Below are positions 46,495 to 56,142 of a stretch of DNA of 64,000 bases, in pieces. Location of the stretch: NCBI RefSeq assembly GCF_000466745.1, contig NZ_ANNI01000003.1, positions 62,001-126,000 of the forward strand. The letters are read 5' to 3'. Under the pieces are notes generated by a model. It had not been told where the DNA came from, did no database searches, and saw only the letters and a list, made by a program, of their open reading frames with translations. The DNA is from Campylobacter concisus ATCC 51562 (GTDB lineage: Bacteria; Campylobacterota; Campylobacteria; Campylobacterales; Campylobacteraceae). The position numbers were made by a program, and so were the translations under genes. Every line of letters starts with the position of its first letter. Positions within the stretch are counted from its first letter, which is position 1.

Positions 46495-46706
46495 TTATTT
46501 GCCGCACTCACCGATAGCTATCAGAGTATCGATCACTATTTCGAACGCAGCCTTTACGATATTGCCTCGCCGCTTAAATAGACACAAGTACTAAATTTAT
46601 ACTCCATTGCCATAACGTCCGCAAACTTACGGTCAACGCACACCCATGCATAGCCGGTATACTTACGTCTTTTCCAAAGTAATTCATCACAAATTTTTTC
46701 GTTAGA
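46495..46706 (-). pseudogene. Decayed coding fragment
   Basis: On the minus strand a frame without start codon reads about 50 residues of protein-like sequence (for example RKYTGYAWVCVDRKFADVMAM in part) up to a TAA, and a second frame continues the sense (AAFEIVIDTLIAIGECGK) to a TAA at 46495. A single frameshift would join the two. I do not recognise the family. Confidence 0.5.
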
Positions 46707-46756
46707 TTAAACACTAGATAGCATCACAGTTTTGAAAACGGCAGTAATTTTTTTAA

Positions 46757-47060
46757 TTACTTCGATATGCTACATTTTAGCAGCTTGCCAAATATCTCTT
46801 TGCTATATTTCATAAAGTGTTCATTAAGCTTTACATCCTCGGTATCTACGCAAATGAGGCTACCTTGCACCTCAAAAATGATGCTCTTATCAGTGATCTT
46901 TACTTGTTTGCAAGCGTTGTAGCAAATATCGCCGTTGCACTCTGCGTATAGACCGTTTATATCGGCGTTCTCGTCGTCATCTTTTTTGAGTTTGATCGGT
47001 CCTTAAAAGATTATTTAGTTTATAGCTCTATTTACCCTCTGCAAGACCAATCATATAGTA
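46757..47060 (-). pseudogene. Second decayed coding fragment
   Basis: From 47002 to a TAA at 46757 the minus strand is open for about 81 codons of protein-like sequence with five cysteines, but with no ATG, GTG or TTG near its start. Further upstream another frame reads DNYYMIGLAEGK and stops, which looks like the preceding part of the same gene. Together with the fragment at 46495-46706 it fills the 640-base gap between hemC and the UbiD-like gene. Family not recognised. Confidence 0.45.
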
Positions 47061-47120
47061 GTTGTCTTTGATATTTTTGCGGTTAGAGCTTTTGCTTTAA
47101 AATTTAGCAAAAACTTTACT

Positions 47121-48050
47121 CTACGCCATCTCTTCAGCGCGTTTTAGAAGTTCTTTCGCCCCTTTTTCTATAAATTTATGAGCTAGTTCCTTGCCAACGC
47201 TTTGAAATTTGTCTTTACTGACCTTTAAGCTATCTTTTATAAACTCGCTTCCATCAGGCAGACCAACGATCACATCGATAGAAATTTCATCCCCTTTTAG
47301 CCTTGCGCTTATACCTATTGGTACCTGGCAGCCGCCCTCCAAAACGCTTACAAAGTCACGCTCGATAGTCGTTTCTATAACCGCAGTTTCGTCGTTTAAA
47401 AAAGAGATCTCATCTAAAATTTTCTTCTCATCTCTAGCCTCTACCCCAAGAGCGCCCTGACCCATCGCAGGTATCATCTCGTCAAAGCCAAATGTGTAGA
47501 TGTGCGCTACTTCAGCCTTGATATTTAAGCGATTTATGCCAGCCATCGCCAAAATGATCGCGTCAAATTCACCCTCTTTTAGCTTTCTAAGTCTAGTTTG
47601 TACATTTCCACGAAGCGAGATAATCTCAAGATCAGGCCTCATGATAAGTAGCTGCATCTTGCGGCGTAGGCTCGTTGTGCCAACCTTTGCGCCGTGTGGC
47701 AAGTCGCTAAATTTAGCAAATTTCTCACTTATCATCGCATCTCTAGTATCCTCACGTGAGCAAATCGCTGCTAGTTTAAGTCCTTCTGGAAAGACTACTG
47801 GCACATCCTTTAGGCTATGCACCGCGATGTCAGTCTCGCCTTTTAGCATACTATCTTCAAGCTCTTTTGTAAAAAGCCCTTTGCCGCCGATCTTCGCAAG
47901 TGGCGTATCAAGGATCACGTCGCCCTTTGTCTTCATGCCCTCAAGCACGACCTTCACGCCCTTGTGCTGCGCCTCTATCCTAGCCTTGATATGCTCGCTT
48001 TGCCAAAGCGCTAAGATACTCTTTCTAGTTGCTATTTTTATCTCTTTCAT
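47121..48050 (-). CDS. hemC: Porphobilinogen deaminase (hydroxymethylbilane synthase)
   Basis: Polymerises four porphobilinogen units to hydroxymethylbilane in haem synthesis. The protein has about 309 residues from the second of two tandem ATGs, which has the better distance from AGGAG. IATRKSILALWQSEHIKA at the N-terminus, the HSLKDVP segment with the catalytic Asp, GTTSLRRKMQL, and the dipyrromethane-binding cysteine in LEGGCQVPIG near residue 240 are all present. It is the last gene of the prenyl synthase-hemA-proS-fxsA-hemC run. Confidence 0.97.
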   Translation of the reverse strand: MKEIKIATRKSILALWQSEHIKARIEAQHKGVKVVLEGMKTKGDVILDTPLAKIGGKGLFTKELEDSMLKGETDIAVHSLKDVPVVFPEGLKLAAICSREDTRDAMISEKFAKFSDLPHGAKVGTTSLRRKMQLLIMRPDLEIISLRGNVQTRLRKLKEGEFDAIILAMAGINRLNIKAEVAHIYTFGFDEMIPAMGQGALGVEARDEKKILDEISFLNDETAVIETTIERDFVSVLEGGCQVPIGISARLKGDEISIDVIVGLPDGSEFIKDSLKVSKDKFQSVGKELAHKFIEKGAKELLKRAEEMA

Positions 48051-48058
48051 CATCTCTC

Positions 48059-48490
48059 CTAATTTACTCTTTTTGGCTCTTCTATGACCTCAACGTCGAT
48101 AATCTCGCCCTCATCTTTTTTAGCACTCTGCTCGCTAAAATTTTGAAATTTAAACTCCTGATAGCTCTCATTTTTTGCTACATTTTTCTTAAATATCAAA
48201 GAAAAAACGACTACGGCTATACCAAAAATATCTGTTAAAATTCCTGGCAGAAACAAAAGCATTCCGCCAAAGCTAAGCCCTAACTGACTAAATAAATTTC
48301 CGCCAAGAAAGCTTTTAAACGCCACTTGAGGCGAATTTAAGCTAGAAAATCCAGCATTTAAAAGAAGTGCGATACCCACAAATCCAGAGACTAGCACCTC
48401 AAGAAAGTAGTTTAAAAAGCCAAATTTATCAACAAAAAGATAGATAAATATCGCTTCTATCAAAAAAAACAAAAATGCAAAAAATCTCAT
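48059..48490 (-). CDS. FxsA-family membrane protein
   Basis: A 143-residue protein with hydrophobic segments near residues 3-20, 29-45 and 73-105 and a hydrophilic C-terminal tail. The pattern [18 protein letters not shown] plus [30 protein letters not shown] fits the FxsA family (FxsA in E. coli relieves F-exclusion of phage T7); the physiological role is unknown. It overlaps proS by four bases. Confidence 0.88.
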   Translation of the reverse strand: MRFFAFLFFLIEAIFIYLFVDKFGFLNYFLEVLVSGFVGIALLLNAGFSSLNSPQVAFKSFLGGNLFSQLGLSFGGMLLFLPGILTDIFGIAVVVFSLIFKKNVAKNESYQEFKFQNFSEQSAKKDEGEIIDVEVIEEPKRVN

Positions 48491-50187
48491 AAGCTTTCTT
48501 TTATCTTTTTAAAGGCTTCATTTGCGTCGATCGTTTCTTTGCTTAAACCATCTCTTGTAATAAACTCGACCTTGCCATTTGCAAATTCTTTACCCACAAG
48601 CAGCGTATAAGGGAAGCCGATGAGTTCAAAGTCATTCATCTTAACGCCAAATCTCTCGTTTCTATCATCGATGATGACGCTAACGCCAGCTTTTTTAAGG
48701 CTCTCATAAAGCTCAAATGCAAATTTCACACCCGCTTCATCTTTTAAATTTGAGATGATGATCTCCACGTCAAACGGTGCGCACTCTTTTTTCCAGATGC
48801 AGCCCTTCTCATCGTGGCTAGCCTCTATCATCACAGCGATCAGCCTGCTGATGCCAATTCCGTAGCAACCCATCAAAAATGGCTTTGCCTTGCCGTTTTC
48901 ATCAAGATATGTCGCATTCATCGCAGCTGAATATTTATCGCCCAGCTGAAAGATATGACCGACTTCTATACCCTTGCTAAGTTTTAAATTTCCGCCACAC
49001 TCTGGGCATTTATCGCCCTCTTTTACCTTTACAAGGTCTTTAAATCTCTCTTCGTTAAACCCGCTAACACTAACTCCAACAAAGTGATAATCCTTTTCGT
49101 TGGCACCACATATCATATTATTTGCGCCTTTTAGCTCGTTGTCTATGTAAAATTTTACATCTTTTAGCCCAACTGGCCCGCAAAATCCAGCCACAAGCCC
49201 AGCTTTTATAATCTCTTCTTCGCTAGCATCGACAAGCTCAAGTGCCTTGCAAGCATTTTGCGCCTTTGTTTCTTGAAGCTCGTCATCGCCCCTTACAAAA
49301 AAGACCACAACTTCTTCTTTGTCTTCATAAATAGCTTTTTTAATAACAGCTTTTATACAATAAAACTCGCTAACTTTGAAAAATTCTGCCACACCTTTTA
49401 TAGTCTTTGTATCTGGCGTTTTAAATTTAGCCGCGTCAGCCTCTGGCACTTCAACATCGGTTGTTCTAGCTTTTCTTCTAGCAGCCTCTATATTTGCAGC
49501 GTATTTGCAAGCCTCACAGCAAAGGATATCATCTTCTCCGTTACTTGCAAGCACCATAAATTCCTTACTACCGCTACCACCAATGGCTCCGCTATCAGCC
49601 TCAACAGCTCTAAAATTTAGCCCCAAACGAGTGAAGATTTTACTATAAGTTGCCTCCATAAGGTCAAACTCACGCTTTAGATCCTCTTTGCTAGAGTGAA
49701 AGCTATAGCTATCTTTCATCGTAAATTCGCGACCTCTTAGCAAGCCAAAGCGTGGTCTTGCCTCGTCACGAAATTTAGTATTTATCTGGTATAAATTTAG
49801 CGGCAACTGCTTATAGCTAGTCACCTTGCCACGTACCAAAGCAACGGCTGCCTCTTCGTTTGTAGGGCTTATAACAAAGTCATTTTCTTTTCTATCTTTA
49901 AAGCGTAAAAGCTCCTTGCCAAAGACATTGTAACGTCCACTTTGCTTCCAAAGCTCACCTGAAGTGACCACGCTAAAGCTCACCTCTAGCGCACCAGCCT
50001 CATCCATCTCCTCTCGTACGATACGAGAAATTTTTTCATGCATGATCTTTCCAAGCGGCAGATAGTTATAAAGACCAGAGCCTATCTGCTCAACAAATCC
50101 ACCCCTAATCAAAAACTGATGGCTTGGCAAAGAGGCATCTTTTGGCGCTTCTTTGGTTGTTGGGGCGTAAAATTTACTAAATTTCAT
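48487..50187 (-). CDS. proS: Prolyl-tRNA synthetase
   Basis: Class II synthetase charging tRNA-Pro. The 566-residue bacterial form contains motif 2 ([25 protein letters not shown]), an editing insertion domain between residues about 225 and 380 ([19 protein letters not shown]), motif 3 ([19 protein letters not shown]) and the anticodon-binding C-terminal domain (DVEIIISNL). Overlaps hemA by 11 bases. Confidence 0.97.
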   Translation of the reverse strand: MKFSKFYAPTTKEAPKDASLPSHQFLIRGGFVEQIGSGLYNYLPLGKIMHEKISRIVREEMDEAGALEVSFSVVTSGELWKQSGRYNVFGKELLRFKDRKENDFVISPTNEEAAVALVRGKVTSYKQLPLNLYQINTKFRDEARPRFGLLRGREFTMKDSYSFHSSKEDLKREFDLMEATYSKIFTRLGLNFRAVEADSGAIGGSGSKEFMVLASNGEDDILCCEACKYAANIEAARRKARTTDVEVPEADAAKFKTPDTKTIKGVAEFFKVSEFYCIKAVIKKAIYEDKEEVVVFFVRGDDELQETKAQNACKALELVDASEEEIIKAGLVAGFCGPVGLKDVKFYIDNELKGANNMICGANEKDYHFVGVSVSGFNEERFKDLVKVKEGDKCPECGGNLKLSKGIEVGHIFQLGDKYSAAMNATYLDENGKAKPFLMGCYGIGISRLIAVMIEASHDEKGCIWKKECAPFDVEIIISNLKDEAGVKFAFELYESLKKAGVSVIIDDRNERFGVKMNDFELIGFPYTLLVGKEFANGKVEFITRDGLSKETIDANEAFKKIKESL

Positions 50188-51460
50188 CTATATCTCCTGC
50201 TTGAAAAATTTGCTCTTCTTTTATGTCAAATAGATATCTAACTCCGCTAGAAAGCTCTCTTGCTCCTTCTTTATCCGCAAGCTCTTTTAGCTTCATCGTT
50301 GGCTGGTGCAAAAATGCTTTAAAAACTTGGTGAATTAGTTTTTGTGCCTCTTCATAATCACTATGTTTTAGATAGCCCTTTTTTATCGCTTTTTCTAGCT
50401 CATTTTTAGCGCAAATTTCAGCTTGTTTGCGGATCGATTTTATGAGTGGAACGCTCATATCTTCTTTTAAAATTTTTAAAAATTCGCTTGTGCCTTGACC
50501 TACGATCGAATAAGCCTTTTGTGCTTGCTCCTCTCTTAGGGCTAAATTTTTCCTTACTATCTCCTCTAAACTATCGACCGTATAGACGCTAATAAATTCT
50601 GTATTTATAAGGTCAATATCCCTTGGCACGGCAATATCAAAAAAGTATCTGTGAAACTCTCTTGGTTCGATTATGGCGTTTGTGATGATCGCGTGCGGGG
50701 CTGCGGTGCTTGAAAATATTAGATCATAATTATTTACATACTCTTTTAATTTCAAAATGCTATCCCAGCTAGCGTTATCACCCAGGCTATCAACTAGCTG
50801 CTCAACACGCTCGGAGCTTCTATTTATGATGATGACTTCTGCACCACTTGAGATTAGGTGTTTTGCTGCTAGCTCGCCCATTTCGCCAGCTCCTACGACG
50901 ATAGCAGTTTTACCTTCAAGCGTGCCAAAAATTTCTTTTGCTTTTGCTACGGCGACACTTGAAACGGAGATCGGGTTTTTAGAAATTTGAGTTTCGTTTC
51001 TAACTTTAGCAGCACATTTACATGCATAATGGATGATTTTACTGATTTGTTCGCCGCAAGCTGAGCTATCGTAAGCAAATTTAAAAGCATTTTTTAGCTG
51101 ACCAACGATCTGTGTTTCGCCGACGACTAGGCTATCAAGTGAGCTTGCCACGGCAAAGAGGTGGTGTACGGCTCCGCTATCTTCATAAATATCAGCCCTT
51201 TCATAAAGCTCATCTTCAAAAACACCTGAAAATACAGACATGCATCTAAACGCATGCGTCGTTGCACTTTCTAGATCACTAACGCTTGCAATTATCTCGA
51301 CGCGGTTGCATGTGTTTAAAACCATGCATTCGTTTATACTTTTGTTTGATCTTAGTAGTTTTAAAATTTGCTCTTTTTTCTCATCGCTATCAAATGCAAG
51401 CTTTTCTCTAACTGAAATATCAGTATTTTTATATGTAAAACTTATATCTAAATAGTGCAT
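50177..51460 (-). CDS. hemA: Glutamyl-tRNA reductase
   Basis: Reduces glutamyl-tRNA to glutamate-1-semialdehyde, the committed step of haem synthesis by the C5 route. The protein has 427 residues from the ATG at 51460, which overlaps the stop of the prenyl synthase gene as TGATG. The catalytic cysteine lies in [10 protein letters not shown] near residue 47, followed by [15 protein letters not shown] and the NADPH fold ([16 protein letters not shown]) near 187. Confidence 0.97.
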   Translation of the reverse strand: MHYLDISFTYKNTDISVREKLAFDSDEKKEQILKLLRSNKSINECMVLNTCNRVEIIASVSDLESATTHAFRCMSVFSGVFEDELYERADIYEDSGAVHHLFAVASSLDSLVVGETQIVGQLKNAFKFAYDSSACGEQISKIIHYACKCAAKVRNETQISKNPISVSSVAVAKAKEIFGTLEGKTAIVVGAGEMGELAAKHLISSGAEVIIINRSSERVEQLVDSLGDNASWDSILKLKEYVNNYDLIFSSTAAPHAIITNAIIEPREFHRYFFDIAVPRDIDLINTEFISVYTVDSLEEIVRKNLALREEQAQKAYSIVGQGTSEFLKILKEDMSVPLIKSIRKQAEICAKNELEKAIKKGYLKHSDYEEAQKLIHQVFKAFLHQPTMKLKELADKEGARELSSGVRYLFDIKEEQIFQAGDIDEI

Positions 51461-52353
51461 CAAAATTCCCTATCTATCATGCTTTTTATGATCCCTTCAA
51501 GCTCGGCGTTTTTATACTCTTTTATCGATTCTATCGCTTCAGTCCCAAGCCTTTTTGCTTCATTTACTGCTTTTTGAAGCGAATTTGTCTTAATAAATTC
51601 CTCTTTTAGCCATGAAATTTCGCCCGCGTTTAGCTTCTTTGCCCAAAGTGATCTAAGCTTTGTCTTACCAGCTTCGTCTAAGCTCTTATAAAGATAAATG
51701 TAAGGGAGTGTCGTTTTGCCTTCGATAAAGTCATTAAGTGCTGGTTTGCCAAGCGTTTTTTCATCTTGAGTTATGTCTAAGATGTCATCAACGATCTGAA
51801 ATGCAAGGCCTAAATTTTTGCCGTAAATTCCAAATTTATTACTATCTTTGCTGGCTAGCTTTGCCCCACAAATAGCCGTGGCTTCTATCAAAACAGCCGT
51901 TTTATAATAGATCATTTTTAGATACTCTTGCTCGTTTTCATTAAAATTTTCAGCCATTTTTACATCCATCATCTCGCCGATACTTAGCTTACTGACCGCA
52001 TCTGAGATGACAGCTGCGATGCTTGGATCAAATTTTGTAAGCTCAAAATAAGCTTTTGAGTAGAGGATGTCGCCCAACATAACCGAGTTTTTACTACCAA
52101 AAAGTGCGTTTATACTTGGCTTGCCTCGTCTTATGTTTGCCTCGTCTATGACGTCGTCGTGCAGTAAGCTTGCAAGGTGGATGAGCTCGATGATAGCGCA
52201 AAGCTTAAGAGAAATTTCGCTCTCTCCTGCGATCTTTAAAAGAAGTTTTGAGCGAAGCTTTTTGCCTGAGCTTATCTTTAAAAACATCTCAAACGCCTCT
52301 TTGTAGCCAAGCTCACTTATAAATTTACCCATTATTTCATCGATTTTATCCAT
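51460..52353 (-). CDS. Polyprenyl diphosphate synthase
   Basis: Chain elongation of isoprenyl diphosphate, probably for the menaquinone side chain (IspB-like). I chose the ATG at 52353, preceded by AAGGA, giving 297 residues; a longer frame from 52416 lies inside the neighbouring gene. The first Asp-rich motif reads LLHDDVIDEANIRRG near residue 65, the second FQIVDDILDIT near 190. It is coupled to hemA. Confidence 0.92.
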   Translation of the reverse strand: MDKIDEIMGKFISELGYKEAFEMFLKISSGKKLRSKLLLKIAGESEISLKLCAIIELIHLASLLHDDVIDEANIRRGKPSINALFGSKNSVMLGDILYSKAYFELTKFDPSIAAVISDAVSKLSIGEMMDVKMAENFNENEQEYLKMIYYKTAVLIEATAICGAKLASKDSNKFGIYGKNLGLAFQIVDDILDITQDEKTLGKPALNDFIEGKTTLPYIYLYKSLDEAGKTKLRSLWAKKLNAGEISWLKEEFIKTNSLQKAVNEAKRLGTEAIESIKEYKNAELEGIIKSMIDREF

Positions 52354-52363
52354 TTTTATCCTT

Positions 52364-52795
52364 CTATTTAGCCTCATCTGGATCTCTAAAACCCACATCC
52401 ACACGCTTGCTCTCATCTAGCAGAGCCACCCTAAAATGCGCCTTTTTATCCTTAAAATCAATAAATGATATATAAAGGCTTACGCTCTCATTTGGCGGCA
52501 TCGTAAAATCAGGCAAAACTCGCTGCATATAGGTGTTTTGTCCTTGTCTTAGCGAAAAGACCATCTGCCTTGGATAGCGCCTAAAAAAGCTTTGCACAGT
52601 GATATTTGTACTATCAAACAGCGTCCAGCGAAAGTCAAACGTTTCAACCCTTTGAGTTCGCTTTTCAGTTATAAAGACCCTAGCCCACTCATCTTTTTTA
52701 AGCTCAAATATATGCACTGAGCTTGGATCAAAATTTGGCTCTTTTGCAAAGACAAGAGCGGTTAGCAAAGCAATGAGCGCGAAAATCTTACTCAT
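52364..52795 (-). CDS. Exported hypothetical protein, 143 aa
   Basis: A 143-residue protein with a Sec signal (MSKIFALIALLTALVFA) and a beta-rich mature part (VHIFELKKDEWARVFI, then QRVLPDFTMPPNESVSLYISFIDF). No cysteine or known motif. The gene keeps its place next to the DUF2018 gene and the prenyl synthase gene as in C. jejuni. It overlaps the DUF2018 gene by 8 bases. Function unknown. Confidence 0.8.
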   Translation of the reverse strand: MSKIFALIALLTALVFAKEPNFDPSSVHIFELKKDEWARVFITEKRTQRVETFDFRWTLFDSTNITVQSFFRRYPRQMVFSLRQGQNTYMQRVLPDFTMPPNESVSLYISFIDFKDKKAHFRVALLDESKRVDVGFRDPDEAK

Positions 52796-53042
52796 TTTGG
52801 CTTAAAATTTCTCCGCTAAGCTCGATATATAAGTCATTTACTCCGTTATAAACTTTATCTTGCTCTGAGGCTATAAAATTTCTGATCTCGTCCTCGCTAA
52901 CGCCATGCTTTTCACAAAGCTCGCTCATAGCCACAAATTTCTCAAAAATTTTATCTATCTCGTTTTTAACTAAAACGGCATTTGCGTTAAACAAAATGTC
53001 ATAAAATTTATCTCTCGCACTGCCCTCAAATATATCTATCAT
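52788..53042 (-). CDS. DUF2018 family protein
   Basis: An 84-residue all-helical acidic protein. DIFEGSARDKFYDILFNANAVLV and the later helices match DUF2018, whose H. pylori member HP0242 forms a tightly intertwined, knotted-like homodimer. The biological role is unknown. First gene of the run that ends at hemC. Confidence 0.85.
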   Translation of the reverse strand: MIDIFEGSARDKFYDILFNANAVLVKNEIDKIFEKFVAMSELCEKHGVSEDEIRNFIASEQDKVYNGVNDLYIELSGEILSQNE

Positions 53043-53090
53043 CGCTGTTTCTTTGAAAATTTCTTAAGATTATAGCCAATTAAAACTAAG

Positions 53091-53714
53091 TTAAAAATTT
53101 AATATTATCTCCCACGCCTCGCTGACATTTTTAGCGTTATAAGTTGCAGTTTTGCTCTCCTCGCCAAATCCCCAGCTAACTTGCAAGAAAGGCATATTTG
53201 CATTTTTGGCAGCTAGCTCGTCCTTTAAGCTATCTCCGACAAAGATCGCCTTGTTAGCTTTAGTTTTACTAACAGCTAGGTAAAGCATCGCAGGATCTGG
53301 TTTTTGCGGTATCTCCTTGCTAGCGCCGATAACCTCGTCAAATAGCTCATAAATTTCATTTTTTTTTAAAATTTTCTCTAGCGTATCATGTGGCGCGTTG
53401 CTTGCCAAAACGACTTTGTAGCCAGTATCTCTGCACTTTTGCAAAAGCTCTTTTATACCCTCATATGTAGTCGCGCACTCATCGTAAAATTTCTTAAATT
53501 TCTCTTCAAAACCCTCTTTTAAGCTCCTGCTTGGCGTGTCGATGCCGTAAAATTCAAGGGCTAAATTTCTACCTGGCTCGTTTATCGCTTTTATGATAAA
53601 TTCTTTTTCAAGTGGCGGCAAATTTAGCTCATCTCTTACTTCATTTACCGTTTTATATATCGCCTCGCCGCTATCGATCACCGTGCCATCCATATCGAAA
53701 ATAACTACTTTCAA
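53091..53714 (-). CDS. HAD-family hydrolase (phosphoglycolate phosphatase-like)
   Basis: A 207-residue HAD phosphatase with the nucleophile motif FDMDGTVIDSG (residues 5-15), a helical cap, motif II LASNAP near 105, and the Lys/Asp motifs GASKEIPQKPDPAMLY and FVGDSLKDELAA. It resembles Gph/PpaX-type enzymes that hydrolyse small phosphate esters. It overlaps the preceding 110-residue gene by four bases. Confidence 0.88.
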   Translation of the reverse strand: MKVVIFDMDGTVIDSGEAIYKTVNEVRDELNLPPLEKEFIIKAINEPGRNLALEFYGIDTPSRSLKEGFEEKFKKFYDECATTYEGIKELLQKCRDTGYKVVLASNAPHDTLEKILKKNEIYELFDEVIGASKEIPQKPDPAMLYLAVSKTKANKAIFVGDSLKDELAAKNANMPFLQVSWGFGEESKTATYNAKNVSEAWEIILNF

Positions 53715-54043
53715 TCCTCATCCTTAAATTTATTTTTATGTTTTTCTTTTTTATATGTCTTTTGATTTTTGAGCTTATCAAGTAGATTTGCCGCCTTTAA
53801 AAGCTCATCTTTTGGGGCATTTTTGATAAGCAAATTTATAAAATTTTCTAGTGCCTTTGAGTATGGCTGATCAAGATAGACAGCCTCGACTTTTTCGATG
53901 ACTTTCGAATTTTTCTCAACTCTTTGGCGAAATTCAGCCTCGTCAAAATCATCTCTTTTTAGTCCGTTTATCGCTGATTTTGCAAATTTTTCTAGCGCAC
54001 GAAGGTATTTTACACGCTTAAATTTGTCCGTAACTTGGTTCAA
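53711..54043 (-). CDS. Hypothetical basic/helical protein, about 110 aa
   Basis: A strongly helical, Lys/Glu-rich soluble protein with a basic tail (KNQKTYKKEKHKNKFKDED). The likely start is the TTG at 54043, five to six bases after AAGGA; a TTG at 54064 would place the ribosome binding site inside the frame. It overlaps the HAD phosphatase gene by four bases and diverges from metY. No family recognised. Confidence 0.65.
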   Translation of the reverse strand: MNQVTDKFKRVKYLRALEKFAKSAINGLKRDDFDEAEFRQRVEKNSKVIEKVEAVYLDQPYSKALENFINLLIKNAPKDELLKAANLLDKLKNQKTYKKEKHKNKFKDED

Positions 54044-54112
54044 ATTTTTCCTTTTTTTTGGCAAATTATATCAAAAATTGATTTTATCCCCTAAATTTTG
54101 GCTTTGCTAATG

Positions 54113-54118
54113 TATAAT
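54113..54118 (+). promoter_or_regulatory. -10 box (TATAAT) of metY
   Basis: TATAAT lies 31 bases before the metY ATG and is followed by AAAGGAG. Confidence 0.6.
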
Positions 54119-54149
54119 TTACGCCAAAATTACCTTAAAAGGAGCAAAA

Positions 54150-55421
54150 ATGAAGCAAGAAACCGCTGCGATTCACGTAGGCTACGATACACATGAAGGC
54201 TTTGGCACGATGGCTGTGCCTATTTTTCAAAGCACGGCTTACGACTTTGGAAGTGCCGAGACCGCAGCTGCTAGGTTTGATTTAAAAGATAGTGGTTACA
54301 TCTACACAAGACTTAGCAACCCAACGACAGATATCTTTGAAAAAAGGGTCGCCGCACTTGAGGGCGGAGCCGCTGCGATAGCGACTGCGAGCGGTCAATC
54401 AGCTTTGTTTTACAGCATCATAAATTTAGCCCAAGCAGGCGATAACATCATCATCGCCAAAAAAATTTATGGCGGCACGACAGTACTTTTTACGCACACG
54501 CTAAAAAGATTTGGCATAGAGGCTAGAGTCTTTGACAGCGACACTGCTGATGATCTGGAGGACTTGATAGATGATAAAACGAGGGCTATATTTTTTGAAA
54601 CGCTTTCAAATCCGCAAATTTCTATCCCAAATATCGAAAAAATCGTAGAAATTTCAAACAAATATGGCATCATCAGCATCACTGATAACACCGTACCAAC
54701 GCCTATCATCTTTCAGCCACTTCGCCACGGTGTCGATGTTTGCGTGCATAGTGCGAGCAAATATATGAGCGGTCAGGGCCTTAGCCTAGCAGGTGCGGTC
54801 GTAAGTGCAAATCACCTAAACGAGAAGCTAAAAGGCAACAAGAGATATGAGCATTTTAACGTGCCAGATGCGAGCTATCACGACATCGTCTATGCTGATA
54901 TGACGGATCGTTTTGACATCTATACGCTAAGAATGAGGCTTGCTATCGTGCGCGATATCGGTGCTGTAATCTCTCCGTTTAACTCTTGGCAACTCATACA
55001 AGGGCTTGAAACGCTTGCTGTTAGGGTTGAGAGACACTCGCAAAACGCGCTAAAAGTAGCTAAATTTCTAAACTCTCACAAACATATAAAAAGCGTGGCT
55101 TATCCTGGACTTGCCGACAACGTAGATCACGCAAAGGCGCAAAAATACTTTAAAGACGGCATGGCAAATGGACTATTTTGCTTTGAGACTGATAGCTTTG
55201 AGCGCGCAAAAAAGATGCTAGAGCGCGTAAAACTCTTTAAGATCGTGGTAAATATCGGCGATACAAAGTCGCTCATCACACACCCAGCATCAACTACGCA
55301 CCAACAGCTAAGCAGTGAAGAGCTTATAAAAGCTGGCATCACAAAAGAGCTAATAAGAGTTAGTATAGGCCTTGAAAACGCCGAGGATCTGATCGCTGAT
55401 TTAGCTCAAGCTTTAGAATAA
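54150..55421 (+). CDS. metY: O-acetylhomoserine sulfhydrylase
   Basis: A PLP enzyme that makes homocysteine from O-acetylhomoserine and sulfide, direct sulfhydrylation in methionine synthesis. The 423-residue length is typical of MetY. Seen are YTRLSNPTTDIFEKRVAALEGG near residue 50, the PLP-lysine segment HSASKYMSGQG near 205 and the late SLITHPASTTHQQL near 370. Single gene with its own promoter; a hairpin shared with the convergent small membrane gene follows. Confidence 0.94.
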   Translation: MKQETAAIHVGYDTHEGFGTMAVPIFQSTAYDFGSAETAAARFDLKDSGYIYTRLSNPTTDIFEKRVAALEGGAAAIATASGQSALFYSIINLAQAGDNIIIAKKIYGGTTVLFTHTLKRFGIEARVFDSDTADDLEDLIDDKTRAIFFETLSNPQISIPNIEKIVEISNKYGIISITDNTVPTPIIFQPLRHGVDVCVHSASKYMSGQGLSLAGAVVSANHLNEKLKGNKRYEHFNVPDASYHDIVYADMTDRFDIYTLRMRLAIVRDIGAVISPFNSWQLIQGLETLAVRVERHSQNALKVAKFLNSHKHIKSVAYPGLADNVDHAKAQKYFKDGMANGLFCFETDSFERAKKMLERVKLFKIVVNIGDTKSLITHPASTTHQQLSSEELIKAGITKELIRVSIGLENAEDLIADLAQALE

Positions 55422-55423
55422 AG

Positions 55424-55454
55424 AAATTTCTAGCTCATTTTGGGCTAGAAATTT
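55424..55454. terminator. Bidirectional hairpin after metY
   Basis: An 11-bp perfect inverted repeat (AAATTTCTAGC / GCTAGAAATTT) with a nine-base loop lies between the two convergent stop codons. Confidence 0.7.
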
Positions 55455-55459
55455 AAATT

Positions 55460-55639
55460 TTACTCAAGCTTGCCACATATCCTCTCGCACTCTTTTGCGT
55501 GCCTTATAAATTTTATAACGATATAGATGACAAGTAGCGGCATGCTTATATACCAAAAGGCAAAAAAGGCAAGCAGAAAAAACAAAAATAAGAATGTTGC
55601 AAAATATACCAAGACCGCAAGGATGATATTATCAAGCAT
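55460..55639 (-). CDS. Small membrane protein, 59 aa
   Basis: A 59-residue protein with two adjoining hydrophobic segments (ILAVLVYFATFLFLFFLLAF and WYISMPLLVIYIVIKFI) and a basic tail with two cysteines (CERICGKLE). The ATG at 55639 is four to five bases after GGAGG; an ATG at 55651 would put the site inside the frame. Function unknown. Confidence 0.7.
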   Translation of the reverse strand: MLDNIILAVLVYFATFLFLFFLLAFFAFWYISMPLLVIYIVIKFIRHAKECERICGKLE

Positions 55640-55713
55640 TTTGCCTCCCATTTTGCTAGTGTTTTAGTGATTTTAAAAAAGCAAAATAAAATGAGACTGA
55701 ACGGATTTATTTT

Positions 55714-55803
55714 CGGCTCTAAAATTTGAGCTAAATGGTAAGCGAAGCCAAATTTTTAGTAGGTAACTCTTGCGAGTAAATAGAATTTCAAAAATTTGTA
55801 AAA
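55714..55803. repeat. Imperfect repeat copy A
   Basis: This stretch, beginning CGGCTCTAAA, shares with 56023-56107 an ordered set of blocks: CGGCTCTAAA, GCTAAA, AGCC, TAGTAG, GCGAGTAAA and TTAAAAATTT or a variant. Same orientation, about 220 bases apart, no coding capacity. Confidence 0.5.
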
Positions 55804-55835
55804 ATATAAAATCCCATTTGTGATACTTCTATTCA

Positions 55836-55916
55836 AAAGGGAGACAAGGGGACTCAAGTTACGGTCTGCTTGCAGTTGCGAGCTTGCGAAGCAAAGCCGT
55901 CCCCTTATCCCCCTTT
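55836..55916. other. Long hairpin, possible structured RNA
   Basis: Arms at 55836-55853 and 55899-55916 pair at 16 of 18 positions (core AAGGGGAC / GTCCCCTT), enclosing 45 bases that can fold again through GCTT/AAGC-type pairs. It has no poly-T end. More small stems follow downstream (GGTGC-TAAC-GCACC at 55957-55970 and CCTC/GAGG at 55930-55945). The 490-base gap around it has no plausible gene. Confidence 0.55.
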
Positions 55917-56022
55917 AATCCCTCAATCACCTCGCACATCAGAGGTAGCACACAAAGGTGCTAACGCACCGCATGCTATTAAAAGCTCTGGCAAATTTTA
56001 AAATTTATGAGCGAGCATATCA

Positions 56023-56107
56023 CGGCTCTAAATTTAGTGCTAAACGAAGTGTAGCCTAAATTTAGTAGTCTGCTAAGGCAAGCGAGTAAAGTTTTAAAAA
56101 TTTACAA
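56023..56107. repeat. Imperfect repeat copy B
   Basis: Second copy of the element at 55714-55803, same orientation. It ends about 35 bases before the stop of the K+/H+ antiporter gene. Confidence 0.5.
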
Positions 56108-56142
56108 AGAGAAATGAAATGTGGCAAGTTTTATCAAAAATT

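Noticed and set aside
47500..48087. 195-codon plus-strand frame opposite hemC
   Set aside because: Antisense shadow of hemC with shadow-type composition and no promoter or ribosome binding site.
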